NCBI RefSeq assembly: GCF_019633745.1
Contig: NZ_CP037968.1
Coordinates: forward strand, 124,001-188,000
DNA from: Methanofollis formosanus
GTDB taxonomy: Archaea; Halobacteriota; Methanomicrobia; Methanomicrobiales; Methanofollaceae
Direction of reading: 5' to 3'
Length of the DNA stretch: 64,000 nt
The notes beneath the pieces were generated by a model that saw only the letters and a list, made by a program, of their open reading frames with translations, was not told where the DNA came from and did not search any database. The translations under genes and the position numbers were made by a program. Shown one piece after another: positions 39,680 through 48,236 of the stretch. How positions within the stretch are numbered: the first letter of the stretch is position 1; each line of letters starts with the position of its first letter.

Positions 39680-41422
39680 TTACTCCTCTATAAACTCATC
39701 AAGAGTTAAGTTTACCTGCGGAATAGCAATTGATACCTTATGCATCATATCTCCGATTCCTTTTGCTTTTAAAAATACAAATCTATCATCTATGATATGA
39801 CTGAGAACATCACGATACTGTGCCCCCGCAATGACAAGTATTGTATCATAGTTTTTCAGGATAGGCTTGAGACCTTCTTCTACTGAGGGACGAATATTAT
39901 CAACGTCTACCCTGGTTCTCAATACTTTTTCGTACGTGGATATCTGATCATCAGGTTTTAATAAAGCATATTTTGCAGAGATAATCCTGTAATCGTATCC
40001 CATTCTTTCACAATACTCCCGCACTTTCGTGAAAAGTGTCCCAGTATACAAATCTTTGGCAGCAATTGTTCTATATTCCTCGATTTCACACTTATTCTTT
40101 GTACATCCAGTGATTACAAGGACAGACTGGTTTTTCGAGAAACCATCAAGTGTCTCAATATCCTTCCCCAGGTACGTTCGATCCCACTGACTCTCATTAT
40201 TGAGCAACGAATAGAATGATATTGTATTATGGAAACCTCTTCTACGGTTGCGGTTGTTCCCTCTGAAGACGATCGTTTCAATCCCATTTTTCTGGCATAT
40301 CGGACAAGGACACTTCTTCCAGGGTTGATCTCGAAGGGTACGTCGATAATACTCGAGTAGCTCTAGCTTTCCATCATTAACAATAATAAACGTCTCCAAA
40401 ACGTCCATTACATCTTCAAGGATCATTTCGCCACGATCATACGCACGAAGGGCACGGAGACATGCTTGTTCCAGTCCTAGGGTCTTTCTTTGTCCCTCAG
40501 ATTCTTGATTTTTCGAAGATTTATCTTGGGGAACACGTATCGCAGCATATCCTCTCTGTTCTTGGGTGATATAGTTCATCTGACTCGAAGCAGAACTAAG
40601 CCATGCGCGTCTCAGATATGATGCGGAGTCAAAGGCTACGTTTACACCTAGATCTTCCAGTTCTTTCAGTCTGAAAAACAAGTTCGGTCGAGCCACTCCA
40701 AAGAAGTGAAGATATTCCGGTGTTTTATTAGTTTCTTTTATGTCGGCGATGATACGGTCAATCAATGTGACTATTTCAGATGTCTGCGACCGCACGAGGC
40801 CGCCGATTGCCATGTGAGTAATACCGTATTCAAGGAACTTATGGTACATCCTGAGGTAATCATTAATCTCATATCCCTGGACAGATACAAGAAGTTGAAA
40901 ATCATCACGATATTTTTTCTTCCATTCATCGAAGGCTGCTAAACCATTCTGGAATGTGATCTTCATTCGCTCGTCTTTTTTTTCTTTAAATGCTTCTACG
41001 ACGAGATGATCGATACTGACACCATAGTTAAAGCCTAATTCTGAATATATCTCCAGGATATTAGAAGTCTGATATGGCGGAACCTCTTCATTGATATATG
41101 AAAATGCCCCACAGTCAGCCATAATTGGAAATGAATCCGGCAGTCCGAAAAATTGGTGGATTCCTTTTTCTTTTATTGCTGCATATTTCTTCTTATTCTC
41201 TTGAGCTGTGGCTACCGATACCAATACCCCGTCAAAGGGAACATTCTCCACTCCGAGAAGATCCCACATGTACGCATCATTGTTTGGGTCTTCGCGGTGA
41301 AGATTTGAATGAGTATCAGTGAGAAAGTCATATTCGGGATCGACCCGGTCGTCCCAGTCAGGAATAAAGTACCGCATGCTCTTCTTATTATGTGTTGCTA
41401 GTCTGGTTAATACTTTAGACAT
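39680..41422 (-). CDS. dpdA: DpdA-type DNA guanine transglycosylase with C-terminal DUF6884-like domain
   Basis: 580 aa. DpdA enzymes exchange guanine in DNA for a 7-deazaguanine such as preQ0. The N-terminus (MRYFIPDWDDRVDPEYDF, then DGVLVSVA) matches bacterial DpdA as I know it. TGT active-site positions are kept: D103 in MADCGAFSY, D138 in GVSIDHLV, Q182 in VSVQGYE, G207-G208 in AIGGLV, and nucleophile D265 in AFDSASYL. Zinc ligands C371, C373, C376 and H398. Residues ~434-570 are an extra domain (VITGCTKNKCE, KDLYTGTLF, IISAKYALLKPDDQI) of the DUF6884 type. Divergent from the 41498 operon across a 75-bp gap with a palindrome. Confidence 0.88.
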   Translation of the reverse strand: MSKVLTRLATHNKKSMRYFIPDWDDRVDPEYDFLTDTHSNLHREDPNNDAYMWDLLGVENVPFDGVLVSVATAQENKKKYAAIKEKGIHQFFGLPDSFPIMADCGAFSYINEEVPPYQTSNILEIYSELGFNYGVSIDHLVVEAFKEKKDERMKITFQNGLAAFDEWKKKYRDDFQLLVSVQGYEINDYLRMYHKFLEYGITHMAIGGLVRSQTSEIVTLIDRIIADIKETNKTPEYLHFFGVARPNLFFRLKELEDLGVNVAFDSASYLRRAWLSSASSQMNYITQEQRGYAAIRVPQDKSSKNQESEGQRKTLGLEQACLRALRAYDRGEMILEDVMDVLETFIIVNDGKLELLEYYRRTLRDQPWKKCPCPICQKNGIETIVFRGNNRNRRRGFHNTISFYSLLNNESQWDRTYLGKDIETLDGFSKNQSVLVITGCTKNKCEIEEYRTIAAKDLYTGTLFTKVREYCERMGYDYRIISAKYALLKPDDQISTYEKVLRTRVDVDNIRPSVEEGLKPILKNYDTILVIAGAQYRDVLSHIIDDRFVFLKAKGIGDMMHKVSIAIPQVNLTLDEFIEE

Positions 41423-41464
41423 TGGTCTGAAAAGGCTAATTCCAAACCTATTTATCTAATCTCT

Positions 41465-41483
41465 CCGATGAATATCTCATCGG
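41465..41483. promoter_or_regulatory. Operator-like palindrome in the dpdA divergent promoter
   Basis: CCGATGA (41465-41471), 5-base spacer, TCATCGG (41477-41483); perfect 7-bp arms. It lies between the divergent starts of dpdA and the 41498 gene, next to a TATA-like CTATTTATC (41449-41457). A repressor here could control both sides. Confidence 0.6.
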
Positions 41484-41497
41484 TGAGATGATAGTTC

Positions 41498-42304
41498 ATG
41501 CGTCGATCAAATGCTGATCCGAATCGAATGATTCTTGCGATTCACTATATTGGAAAAAATGGTCCTATTTCCAAAGAAAAACTCTTTGATTATCTCACTC
41601 AGTTTTCTGACAAAGAAGAGTTCGAAAAGAAGGGGAAAAAATCTTTAGCTGGTGCGACAACCGATGTCCTCTACAACATAAGGGTTCTCCAGTTTGTTAC
41701 AGGAGATGATAAGAATCTGGTTCTAACATCTTCTCTCACCAATGATCATATCAATCTATATTCTGGAAAACAAGTGTATGCCGCCTATCTCAGTAATGAT
41801 AAAGAGGGTGCGTTGCTCATGCTGCAGACAAACGCACTCTATTATTCACCGGAGATCAGAGATCTAGCTGCATTCATATTCCGCAGAAAAAAACTATCCA
41901 AATCAGACATCGGCATGGAATATGACAGGAAGAATGTTTTCGGACACTCATTCAATCCTTTCACAATTGATACCTCGCTTGTGGAGTTGGAAAGACTTTC
42001 CCTCCTCGAAAAACACAAGATTGGAGAGACTGCTCCCTCATATATCATTGTAAATCTTCACAATCTGATTTTTGCTCAACTTCTCGTTGAGGAATACTGT
42101 GAATTAAAAGATAAAGATGGCACCGTCCCATTACGCTCGATGAAAGAGCGCTTTTCCCTTAAATATAACATGAACTACCCTGAATTTGATGAAAGATTTT
42201 CGATTCTGAAAAATTCACTTCTCCCAGACCTCATTGTCGGTGGAAGTTATGAAAAATTCTCAATCAACATGGATATTGCACAGGAGTTGAACCTCTATGA
42301 GTGA
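41498..42304 (+). CDS. Winged-helix-like protein of the first triad (DpdG-like position)
   Basis: 268 aa, not firmly recognised. The N-terminal 90 residues look like a winged helix (ISKEKLFDYLTQFSDKEEF; LYNIRVLQFV). The C-terminal 70 residues (VPLRSMKERFSLKYNMNYPEFDERFSILKNSLLPDLIVGGSY) share their plan with the 56602-57441 protein (VEIPKIREHVCEKLKIQRETFDKKFLDLY). Both precede an AAA ATPase and lie beside a transglycosylase. Size and position fit DpdG of bacterial dpd clusters, an inference. Its stop overlaps the next start by 8 bp, so it is tightly coupled to the ATPase. Confidence 0.7.
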   Translation: MRRSNADPNRMILAIHYIGKNGPISKEKLFDYLTQFSDKEEFEKKGKKSLAGATTDVLYNIRVLQFVTGDDKNLVLTSSLTNDHINLYSGKQVYAAYLSNDKEGALLMLQTNALYYSPEIRDLAAFIFRRKKLSKSDIGMEYDRKNVFGHSFNPFTIDTSLVELERLSLLEKHKIGETAPSYIIVNLHNLIFAQLLVEEYCELKDKDGTVPLRSMKERFSLKYNMNYPEFDERFSILKNSLLPDLIVGGSYEKFSINMDIAQELNLYE

Positions 42305-45300
42305 CCTTGACCTCTCAGACCTTGGACTGAATTCCAACCCCTTTGATACAATCATCGGAGACCAGGAATCCTCAAAAAAATACAGATTGTTCGGACGGGA
42401 AAACCAACTGCAAAAGGCGGAATTCTTCGTAAAAAGAGCCATAAAAGAACAAAGGCAGCAGCGTATGCTGGTGCGAGGAGAGTACGGCACAGGAAAGACT
42501 CATCACCTTCTGCGCCTTCAGGATGAGATTCGCTCGGGGGTCTATGGGGACGGTGCAATCGCGGTCTATCTAGGGAATCTCGGCATCAGTATCAGAAGGT
42601 TTTATGAGAAGTTCATAGAGTCATTTGGCCCATATGCTTCTGATTTTCAGGATACCCTCGCAGATCTCCCTCCCGTAGAACCAGATGACAGCATCGATCA
42701 ATCGTACAAAAAAGAGAGACTCCGTGACAACGTCATCGCCAACATAGAAGAGATTGTCGCCGCCTCCCAGTTAAAGGGTTACACGGGGATATTTCTCCTT
42801 ATCGATGAAGCAGAAGATATTGTTCAATCCAGTGACAATGATGAGATCCAGTACTTCGTCCAGACGTTACTTCATCTTGTCAACTATTTCTCAGGAACCC
42901 CTCTCCATTTCATTATGGGTTTCTCACGAGAGGCTCTTGCAAAAATTACTGTAGTTAATGGGACTGAAACTACTGAAAACAGACTTGGAGATGCATTAAT
43001 ACAGCGTTTTCAGAATAATGACGAAATCGTCCTTGGCTATCTCTCTGAAAAAGACGTGCTGGCCATGGTCCGCGACAGACTCAATAGCTCCAGAGTCACT
43101 CCCAATGATAGTCTCTATCCGCTTCACGAGGGCGTTGTAAATGTTGTTGCACGATTGACCGGGGGCCATCCCAGAGAGATCCTCTCTATCCTGAACAAAG
43201 GCCTCCTATATGCACAAAAAAGTGGAATAAAAGAGGTAGATGGTGGATGTATCCTTTGGGTTCTTGCGACCCACACCTCATTCTTTGATAAGGAGAATGT
43301 GGTCCTTGATATTGGTGCTCTCACCCGGATCACGACTGCAATTCGGGAGAGAGATGAAAATCTCTCTACAGATTTTGAGAGATTACAAGGGAAGTTGATC
43401 GGAGAAGAGGCCGAGATCTCTGTAGATGAATTCAACCGGGATTCGAATCCTGATATATTGACCCAACCGATTCAGGGGATTCGCGTTCTTGAGCGGAAAT
43501 TCAGTGAATATGGTGAGACAACATACGTCATCCATCAGGAGATTAAAAATGAGATCTTCAAGGGAAAAAGATACGACTCTGATATTGAACAAAACCTTGA
43601 TCGTGAATTGATCGAACTGATGCAGAATCCTGAACACTACCAAAGTCAATTGACCAAAGGACTCTGGACTCTGATGCAAAATGAATGGATGGCCGAATAT
43701 AAAACAGATACTTCATGTAGCTCCTATGAAGTAATTGTTGGGAATGTACGTGTGGAGAACTCGCCGACACCGGTGAGTGTGGCGTTTGCAGCCTATAAGG
43801 GCAGAGAGTTCCCGCCTGAATTATATAACGGAATTCTTGATCTCCTTGATAAAAAAGATGCTACAGTTGGGTTTGTACTCTATGAAGGTTTTCACTTTGG
43901 CTCAGATCCAAACTATATAAAATTCAAAAATACCATCAGGAATACTGAAAATCAAAGATTTTTCGAAAATATCTGTTCAGTAGGAGTTCAGGAACTCTCT
44001 GATACCCGGGACACAATGATGGGGATGATCAAACTCCTTGGAAACAGAGAGATCGATGCCATCGAAGAAATTGATACAACTGGACTCTTTGAAACCATCG
44101 GAGCGGATAAGAAGATAACTGAACTGATCGAAGAAAAGGCGATCGCATTCCCTGAAGAAAATCGTCGAAAAACTATCGACTTCCTTGCATCGGAATCCCT
44201 GAAATCATTCTCAATAAAAGAATTAAATAAAAATCTGAACTTGAATTATATCGATAGAGCCTTCATGCAGGGTTTGCAGCATCAACACTTTGTTGAAACT
44301 GAGGGAAGCAGGTGGAAAATCGCCACACTGGACCAGAACCCCCCCTGGAAGTCGATATTTACATTTATTGGCAAAAAATCAAGGGCCACAGCTAGAGAGA
44401 TCTGGGAGTATATCGAGGACAACTATATTGTCCAGACCCCACCCGGAGACGAGATGCGGATGGTTTCCTGGTACCTCGAGATACTGCAAAAACAGAACAT
44501 GATCGCTTCAGAATCAGACCATGGCGAAATATTCCATAAACCAATGGACTTCTCAGGCCAGGTGAACCAGCACCTTGCAACGATTGAAACCGAGCTCGAA
44601 ACCTATCGTGAACTAGTACCTCTTGCCGAGAAGTTCCAGATCTCTGTATCTAATGACAAAAGTGCTATCGCACAATATTCATCAGACCTGGACTCTCTCC
44701 AGGATGAATTTGAATACAATGCACAAAACGTCGAAGAGTGTAAGAATCTCATTGAAACTATTATCGAAAAGCGAAAAAAACTGGATCGAGAAATAAAAAA
44801 CAAAAAAGAAGAATTCACCTCAGGTGTTGACAACAAGAATACCCAGGTAGAACAACTCCTCAAATTGATCAACAGGGGATGCAATGAAGGGTATATTTCT
44901 GAAATTGAGAAAGATGAATGGATCAAAACGCTGAATGATACCATTTCTGACATCGAAGAGGATCTCACATCAGAAGATTATACCCATCTTGTTATAGCAT
45001 CAAACGACATTGATGAACATATTAAGACATACATAAAGCAGATCGACGACAGAAAGAACAGTAAAGAACCTTGCATCGCCTATGCGCAAAGATACAGTAA
45101 CCTAAGCAGTACCTGTGAGAAGACCTTAGCCTCTATGGAAGAAGGGGGATATACAGCTACAGAAAAAAGGACCATTTTTAACGATCTTACTAAACAGTAC
45201 AAAGACAGATATAATCCACTCTTCAACGATGGTAAATTCAATGAAGCCAAAGAATGCATCAAGAAAATCTATACTGAGCTTCAGAATCTCAATCAGGATC

Positions 45301-45653
45301 TAAAGAATATTCATACCCAGTATACTAGTTACTCTAAGCAAATTGAAGAATATCGAACCATTTCTGGAGAAGATACAGGTCTCATCGATATCCTTAAAAA
45401 AGCACAAAATTTCCTTGATGAATGGAATTTTGCCAATGTCGAGATAGAACTAAGGAAATATAATGATCTTCGGACTTCGCGCAAAGAGGTCATCAAGACT
45501 CCTGAAGAAAAACTGTTAGATGATTACGGAGGGCAGATAAAAGTCCCATTCCAGGATATAAAAGGAGTTCATTCTATCGATGAAACTTTTGAGTATATTA
45601 GAAACCTCTATCAAAAGGGGAAAATCTCGGATATCGAGATCAGTTTCAAATAA
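42297..45653 (+). CDS. Large AAA ATPase with coiled coils (DpdH-like)
   Basis: 1118 aa. Starts with DLGLNSNPFDTI, then Walker A GEYGTGKTHH (61-70), Walker B IFLLIDEAED (165-174), and an Orc/Cdc6-like lid with GGHPREIL near residue 290. A middle domain (460-720) is unassigned. Residues ~740-1060 hold long charged coiled coils (ENAQNVEECKNLIETIIEKRKK). The C-terminus (FEYIRNLYQKGKISDIEISF) may dock a partner. Its N-domain is related to the 393-aa ATPase at 55424. A role as motor or DNA-sensing switch of the restriction arm (DpdH or Brx-type ATPases) is inferred. Confidence 0.78.
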   Translation: MSDLDLSDLGLNSNPFDTIIGDQESSKKYRLFGRENQLQKAEFFVKRAIKEQRQQRMLVRGEYGTGKTHHLLRLQDEIRSGVYGDGAIAVYLGNLGISIRRFYEKFIESFGPYASDFQDTLADLPPVEPDDSIDQSYKKERLRDNVIANIEEIVAASQLKGYTGIFLLIDEAEDIVQSSDNDEIQYFVQTLLHLVNYFSGTPLHFIMGFSREALAKITVVNGTETTENRLGDALIQRFQNNDEIVLGYLSEKDVLAMVRDRLNSSRVTPNDSLYPLHEGVVNVVARLTGGHPREILSILNKGLLYAQKSGIKEVDGGCILWVLATHTSFFDKENVVLDIGALTRITTAIRERDENLSTDFERLQGKLIGEEAEISVDEFNRDSNPDILTQPIQGIRVLERKFSEYGETTYVIHQEIKNEIFKGKRYDSDIEQNLDRELIELMQNPEHYQSQLTKGLWTLMQNEWMAEYKTDTSCSSYEVIVGNVRVENSPTPVSVAFAAYKGREFPPELYNGILDLLDKKDATVGFVLYEGFHFGSDPNYIKFKNTIRNTENQRFFENICSVGVQELSDTRDTMMGMIKLLGNREIDAIEEIDTTGLFETIGADKKITELIEEKAIAFPEENRRKTIDFLASESLKSFSIKELNKNLNLNYIDRAFMQGLQHQHFVETEGSRWKIATLDQNPPWKSIFTFIGKKSRATAREIWEYIEDNYIVQTPPGDEMRMVSWYLEILQKQNMIASESDHGEIFHKPMDFSGQVNQHLATIETELETYRELVPLAEKFQISVSNDKSAIAQYSSDLDSLQDEFEYNAQNVEECKNLIETIIEKRKKLDREIKNKKEEFTSGVDNKNTQVEQLLKLINRGCNEGYISEIEKDEWIKTLNDTISDIEEDLTSEDYTHLVIASNDIDEHIKTYIKQIDDRKNSKEPCIAYAQRYSNLSSTCEKTLASMEEGGYTATEKRTIFNDLTKQYKDRYNPLFNDGKFNEAKECIKKIYTELQNLNQDLKNIHTQYTSYSKQIEEYRTISGEDTGLIDILKKAQNFLDEWNFANVEIELRKYNDLRTSRKEVIKTPEEKLLDDYGGQIKVPFQDIKGVHSIDETFEYIRNLYQKGKISDIEISFK

Positions 45654-45665
45654 CGTGGTGATCCA

Positions 45666-48236
45666 ATGGACGGCGACATCCTTGAGGACTTTCATGCTTC
45701 CTGGGCTTCATTCTTCAGGAAGAATGACGAATCTCAGGAAAAAAAGGATATCCAATCCCTTAAATATATTCTTTTAAAGTACGTTGAAGATAGAAATGAG
45801 CGGGACATCAATAGAGGGAACTATGATTGTTACGTCCCGATCTGTGACATTCTTCATAATATCAAGGGAACAGACGGGTCTGTCAGGCTCACCTTTCTCG
45901 CCAACCGTTGCGGATTTGATAGTGGTTCTTGCAATGAGAAGGATCTGACAGAGATCTATCATGTGATCATTCTCCAGTGCCTCAGGGAAATGGTCAATGA
46001 TGGGATACTCCTTTATGTATACGATAAACAACGAGTACGGAGTCAGATTGCAGAACTCGTCCGATATTTTTCCTATTTGAAACAGCGTTTTGATGACGAT
46101 TATGAATCGTCACCCGGTCTGACGCAGATGGTAAAACTGCAGACCAAGAGTCGTAAAAGACCAAAACGTGATATACCACTCAAAGACGCACTCCAGACGG
46201 TCTTCAGCGTCAAAGATGAAGTACGGTTGAATGAATCCATCCAGGGCGCTATTCAGGACGGAACATATAAAGAGGCGTTCAAGTGGCTCCGTTTGATGAT
46301 CAGGAGTAACTTTAAAAATAATCCTTCCGATATTTACCTTTCCCGGTTCCAGGTCGAAGGATTCAGAGAGATCTTGAAAGCAGCTATATCGAAGGATTAT
46401 TCATCCGACGATCTCTCATATATCATCCAGTCCAGTACCGGTTCTGGAAAAACCGAGACTTTTCTCTTTCCGATTTTGCTCTATACGTTACTGATGAGCA
46501 AGAAATCAGGCACAAAAGCACTGCTCCTCTACCCGCGGATCGATCTCTGTAATGATCAGGTTCAGCGCCTCCTCCGGTATGTTACAATCATCAATGATTC
46601 TGGACTGCTTGGGAAAAAAGGGATTAAAATTGGCATTCATCACAGTAGGACAGAGGAACTTTCGCTCGCATGTCCATATGATGGATGCACCGGCAAACTG
46701 ATCAAACAGGGTGATGACCGGTTTTTCCGATGTGACCATAACACTGACCATCTCATTAGTTATATTGTCGATAAAACCAAACAGGCTGACATTATCATCT
46801 CAACGCCGGACTCTATACACCGGAGATTGATGGATCAATATGGAAAAAAGAATATCTGGGACGTTAAAGGGACTTTTCCGAAATTTATCGTCTTTGACGA
46901 GGCCCACATTTATTCAAACCAGTCAGGGATGCATGTCGCAAATATCGTACAGAGACTCAGGCATAAGATCAGATCGAAGACGTCATCAGAACCGATATTC
47001 ATTGCATCAAGTGCAACCGTTGGGGCACCTGAAACATTTGCCTGCCAACTCTTCTCGACCGACAGTGCCATGATCATCCGTCCTAGAGATGTAGACCTGG
47101 AGGAAACCGGGCGGGAATATGTGGTTTTTGTTAAAGCCACCAATCCCCGCAAGATCCTGATCCAAAAACCCGGGGAGGAGAAGGAGCGACTCACCATCGC
47201 TACAAACCTTTCAGCGATGATACAGATCGCCTTCTGTTTTTACCACACGATGCTTAAGATGGAAGGGAAGGATAGGATCATCGGATTCGTCGACTCCATT
47301 GATATCATCAAGCGCCTTGGAGACAAACTCTGCGATGCCGAACGGCGGAGGAGACTCTATCAGTTACGGACTCCAGATCAAAAGTTGGGGACGGCTCTGA
47401 ATCGTAACTGTCCTCATGTGGCCTGTGAGACTCTTCCACCAAATCCATACACCAATCGGTGCCGGGCCTATCTCGACGGAGAGTGCTGGTGGACAATGAA
47501 CAACCATGACGCCTCTCCGATGGATATTCAGATCCACAAATCAGGGAACACCTGCAATTGCGAGAATACGGAGGTTGAAACCGACGATTGGGACATAATG
47601 ATCACCACCTCCTCGCTGGAAGTGGGGTTTGATCATCCGGCTATCATTGGAACATTCCAGTACAAGGCCCCGATGAATATCCCAGGATTTGTGCAGAGGA
47701 TCGGACGGGGTGGGCGTTCCCCTTCGGATATGCCTGTCTCCGTCGTTGTGCTTGGATCACACCCCCTCGATACGTTTTACTTCCACCACACCTCGCTTCT
47801 GACAAATCCTGGATCTGATAAACTGGAAATTCCCATCGATCCCGGGAACATGTATATCAAAACCATGCATGTGGTTTCGTTCATCTATGACTATATCAGT
47901 AATCTCTATAAAGATAAGTTATTCCGGTCTCATTACTATAATCTCGATGTGAATGAGACGCTCCAGGCGATTAAGGATGATAAAGACCACATAATTAGAG
48001 ACCACATCATCAGAGAGGTAATAGAAACATTTCAAATCAGCCAAACTGATGCCAACCAGATCCTTGAGTCTCTCTGTGAATATTATCAATCTTTGCTTGA
48101 ACCCATCGAACCTGGACTTGAAGACAGGTCGTTTATCGATCTCTGCCGTTACGACAGAGAGAATCAGGGGCGAGGCATTGAAGAGATCAAAAACGATATT
48201 CTCAGGACAATAGTTCGACTGGAGGGGAAAATATGA
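45666..48236 (+). CDS. DEAH-box helicase, first part of a DpdJ/DrmA-like pair
   Basis: 856 aa superfamily 2 helicase. Walker A STGSGKTET (about 257-265), FIVFDEAHIYSN (DEAH about 411), SSATVGAP, and motif VI FVQRIGRGGRSP (near 677). A Cys insertion between motifs I and II (CPYDGCTGKLI, FFRCDHNTDH) suggests zinc. The closest layouts I know are DrmA of DISARM, DpdJ of dpd clusters and MrfA-like helicases, all with a DUF1998 domain in cis or in trans. Here DUF1998 is in the next gene, which overlaps by 4 bp. Expected to translocate on DNA and drive restriction or unwinding. Confidence 0.85.
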   Translation: MDGDILEDFHASWASFFRKNDESQEKKDIQSLKYILLKYVEDRNERDINRGNYDCYVPICDILHNIKGTDGSVRLTFLANRCGFDSGSCNEKDLTEIYHVIILQCLREMVNDGILLYVYDKQRVRSQIAELVRYFSYLKQRFDDDYESSPGLTQMVKLQTKSRKRPKRDIPLKDALQTVFSVKDEVRLNESIQGAIQDGTYKEAFKWLRLMIRSNFKNNPSDIYLSRFQVEGFREILKAAISKDYSSDDLSYIIQSSTGSGKTETFLFPILLYTLLMSKKSGTKALLLYPRIDLCNDQVQRLLRYVTIINDSGLLGKKGIKIGIHHSRTEELSLACPYDGCTGKLIKQGDDRFFRCDHNTDHLISYIVDKTKQADIIISTPDSIHRRLMDQYGKKNIWDVKGTFPKFIVFDEAHIYSNQSGMHVANIVQRLRHKIRSKTSSEPIFIASSATVGAPETFACQLFSTDSAMIIRPRDVDLEETGREYVVFVKATNPRKILIQKPGEEKERLTIATNLSAMIQIAFCFYHTMLKMEGKDRIIGFVDSIDIIKRLGDKLCDAERRRRLYQLRTPDQKLGTALNRNCPHVACETLPPNPYTNRCRAYLDGECWWTMNNHDASPMDIQIHKSGNTCNCENTEVETDDWDIMITTSSLEVGFDHPAIIGTFQYKAPMNIPGFVQRIGRGGRSPSDMPVSVVVLGSHPLDTFYFHHTSLLTNPGSDKLEIPIDPGNMYIKTMHVVSFIYDYISNLYKDKLFRSHYYNLDVNETLQAIKDDKDHIIRDHIIREVIETFQISQTDANQILESLCEYYQSLLEPIEPGLEDRSFIDLCRYDRENQGRGIEEIKNDILRTIVRLEGKI

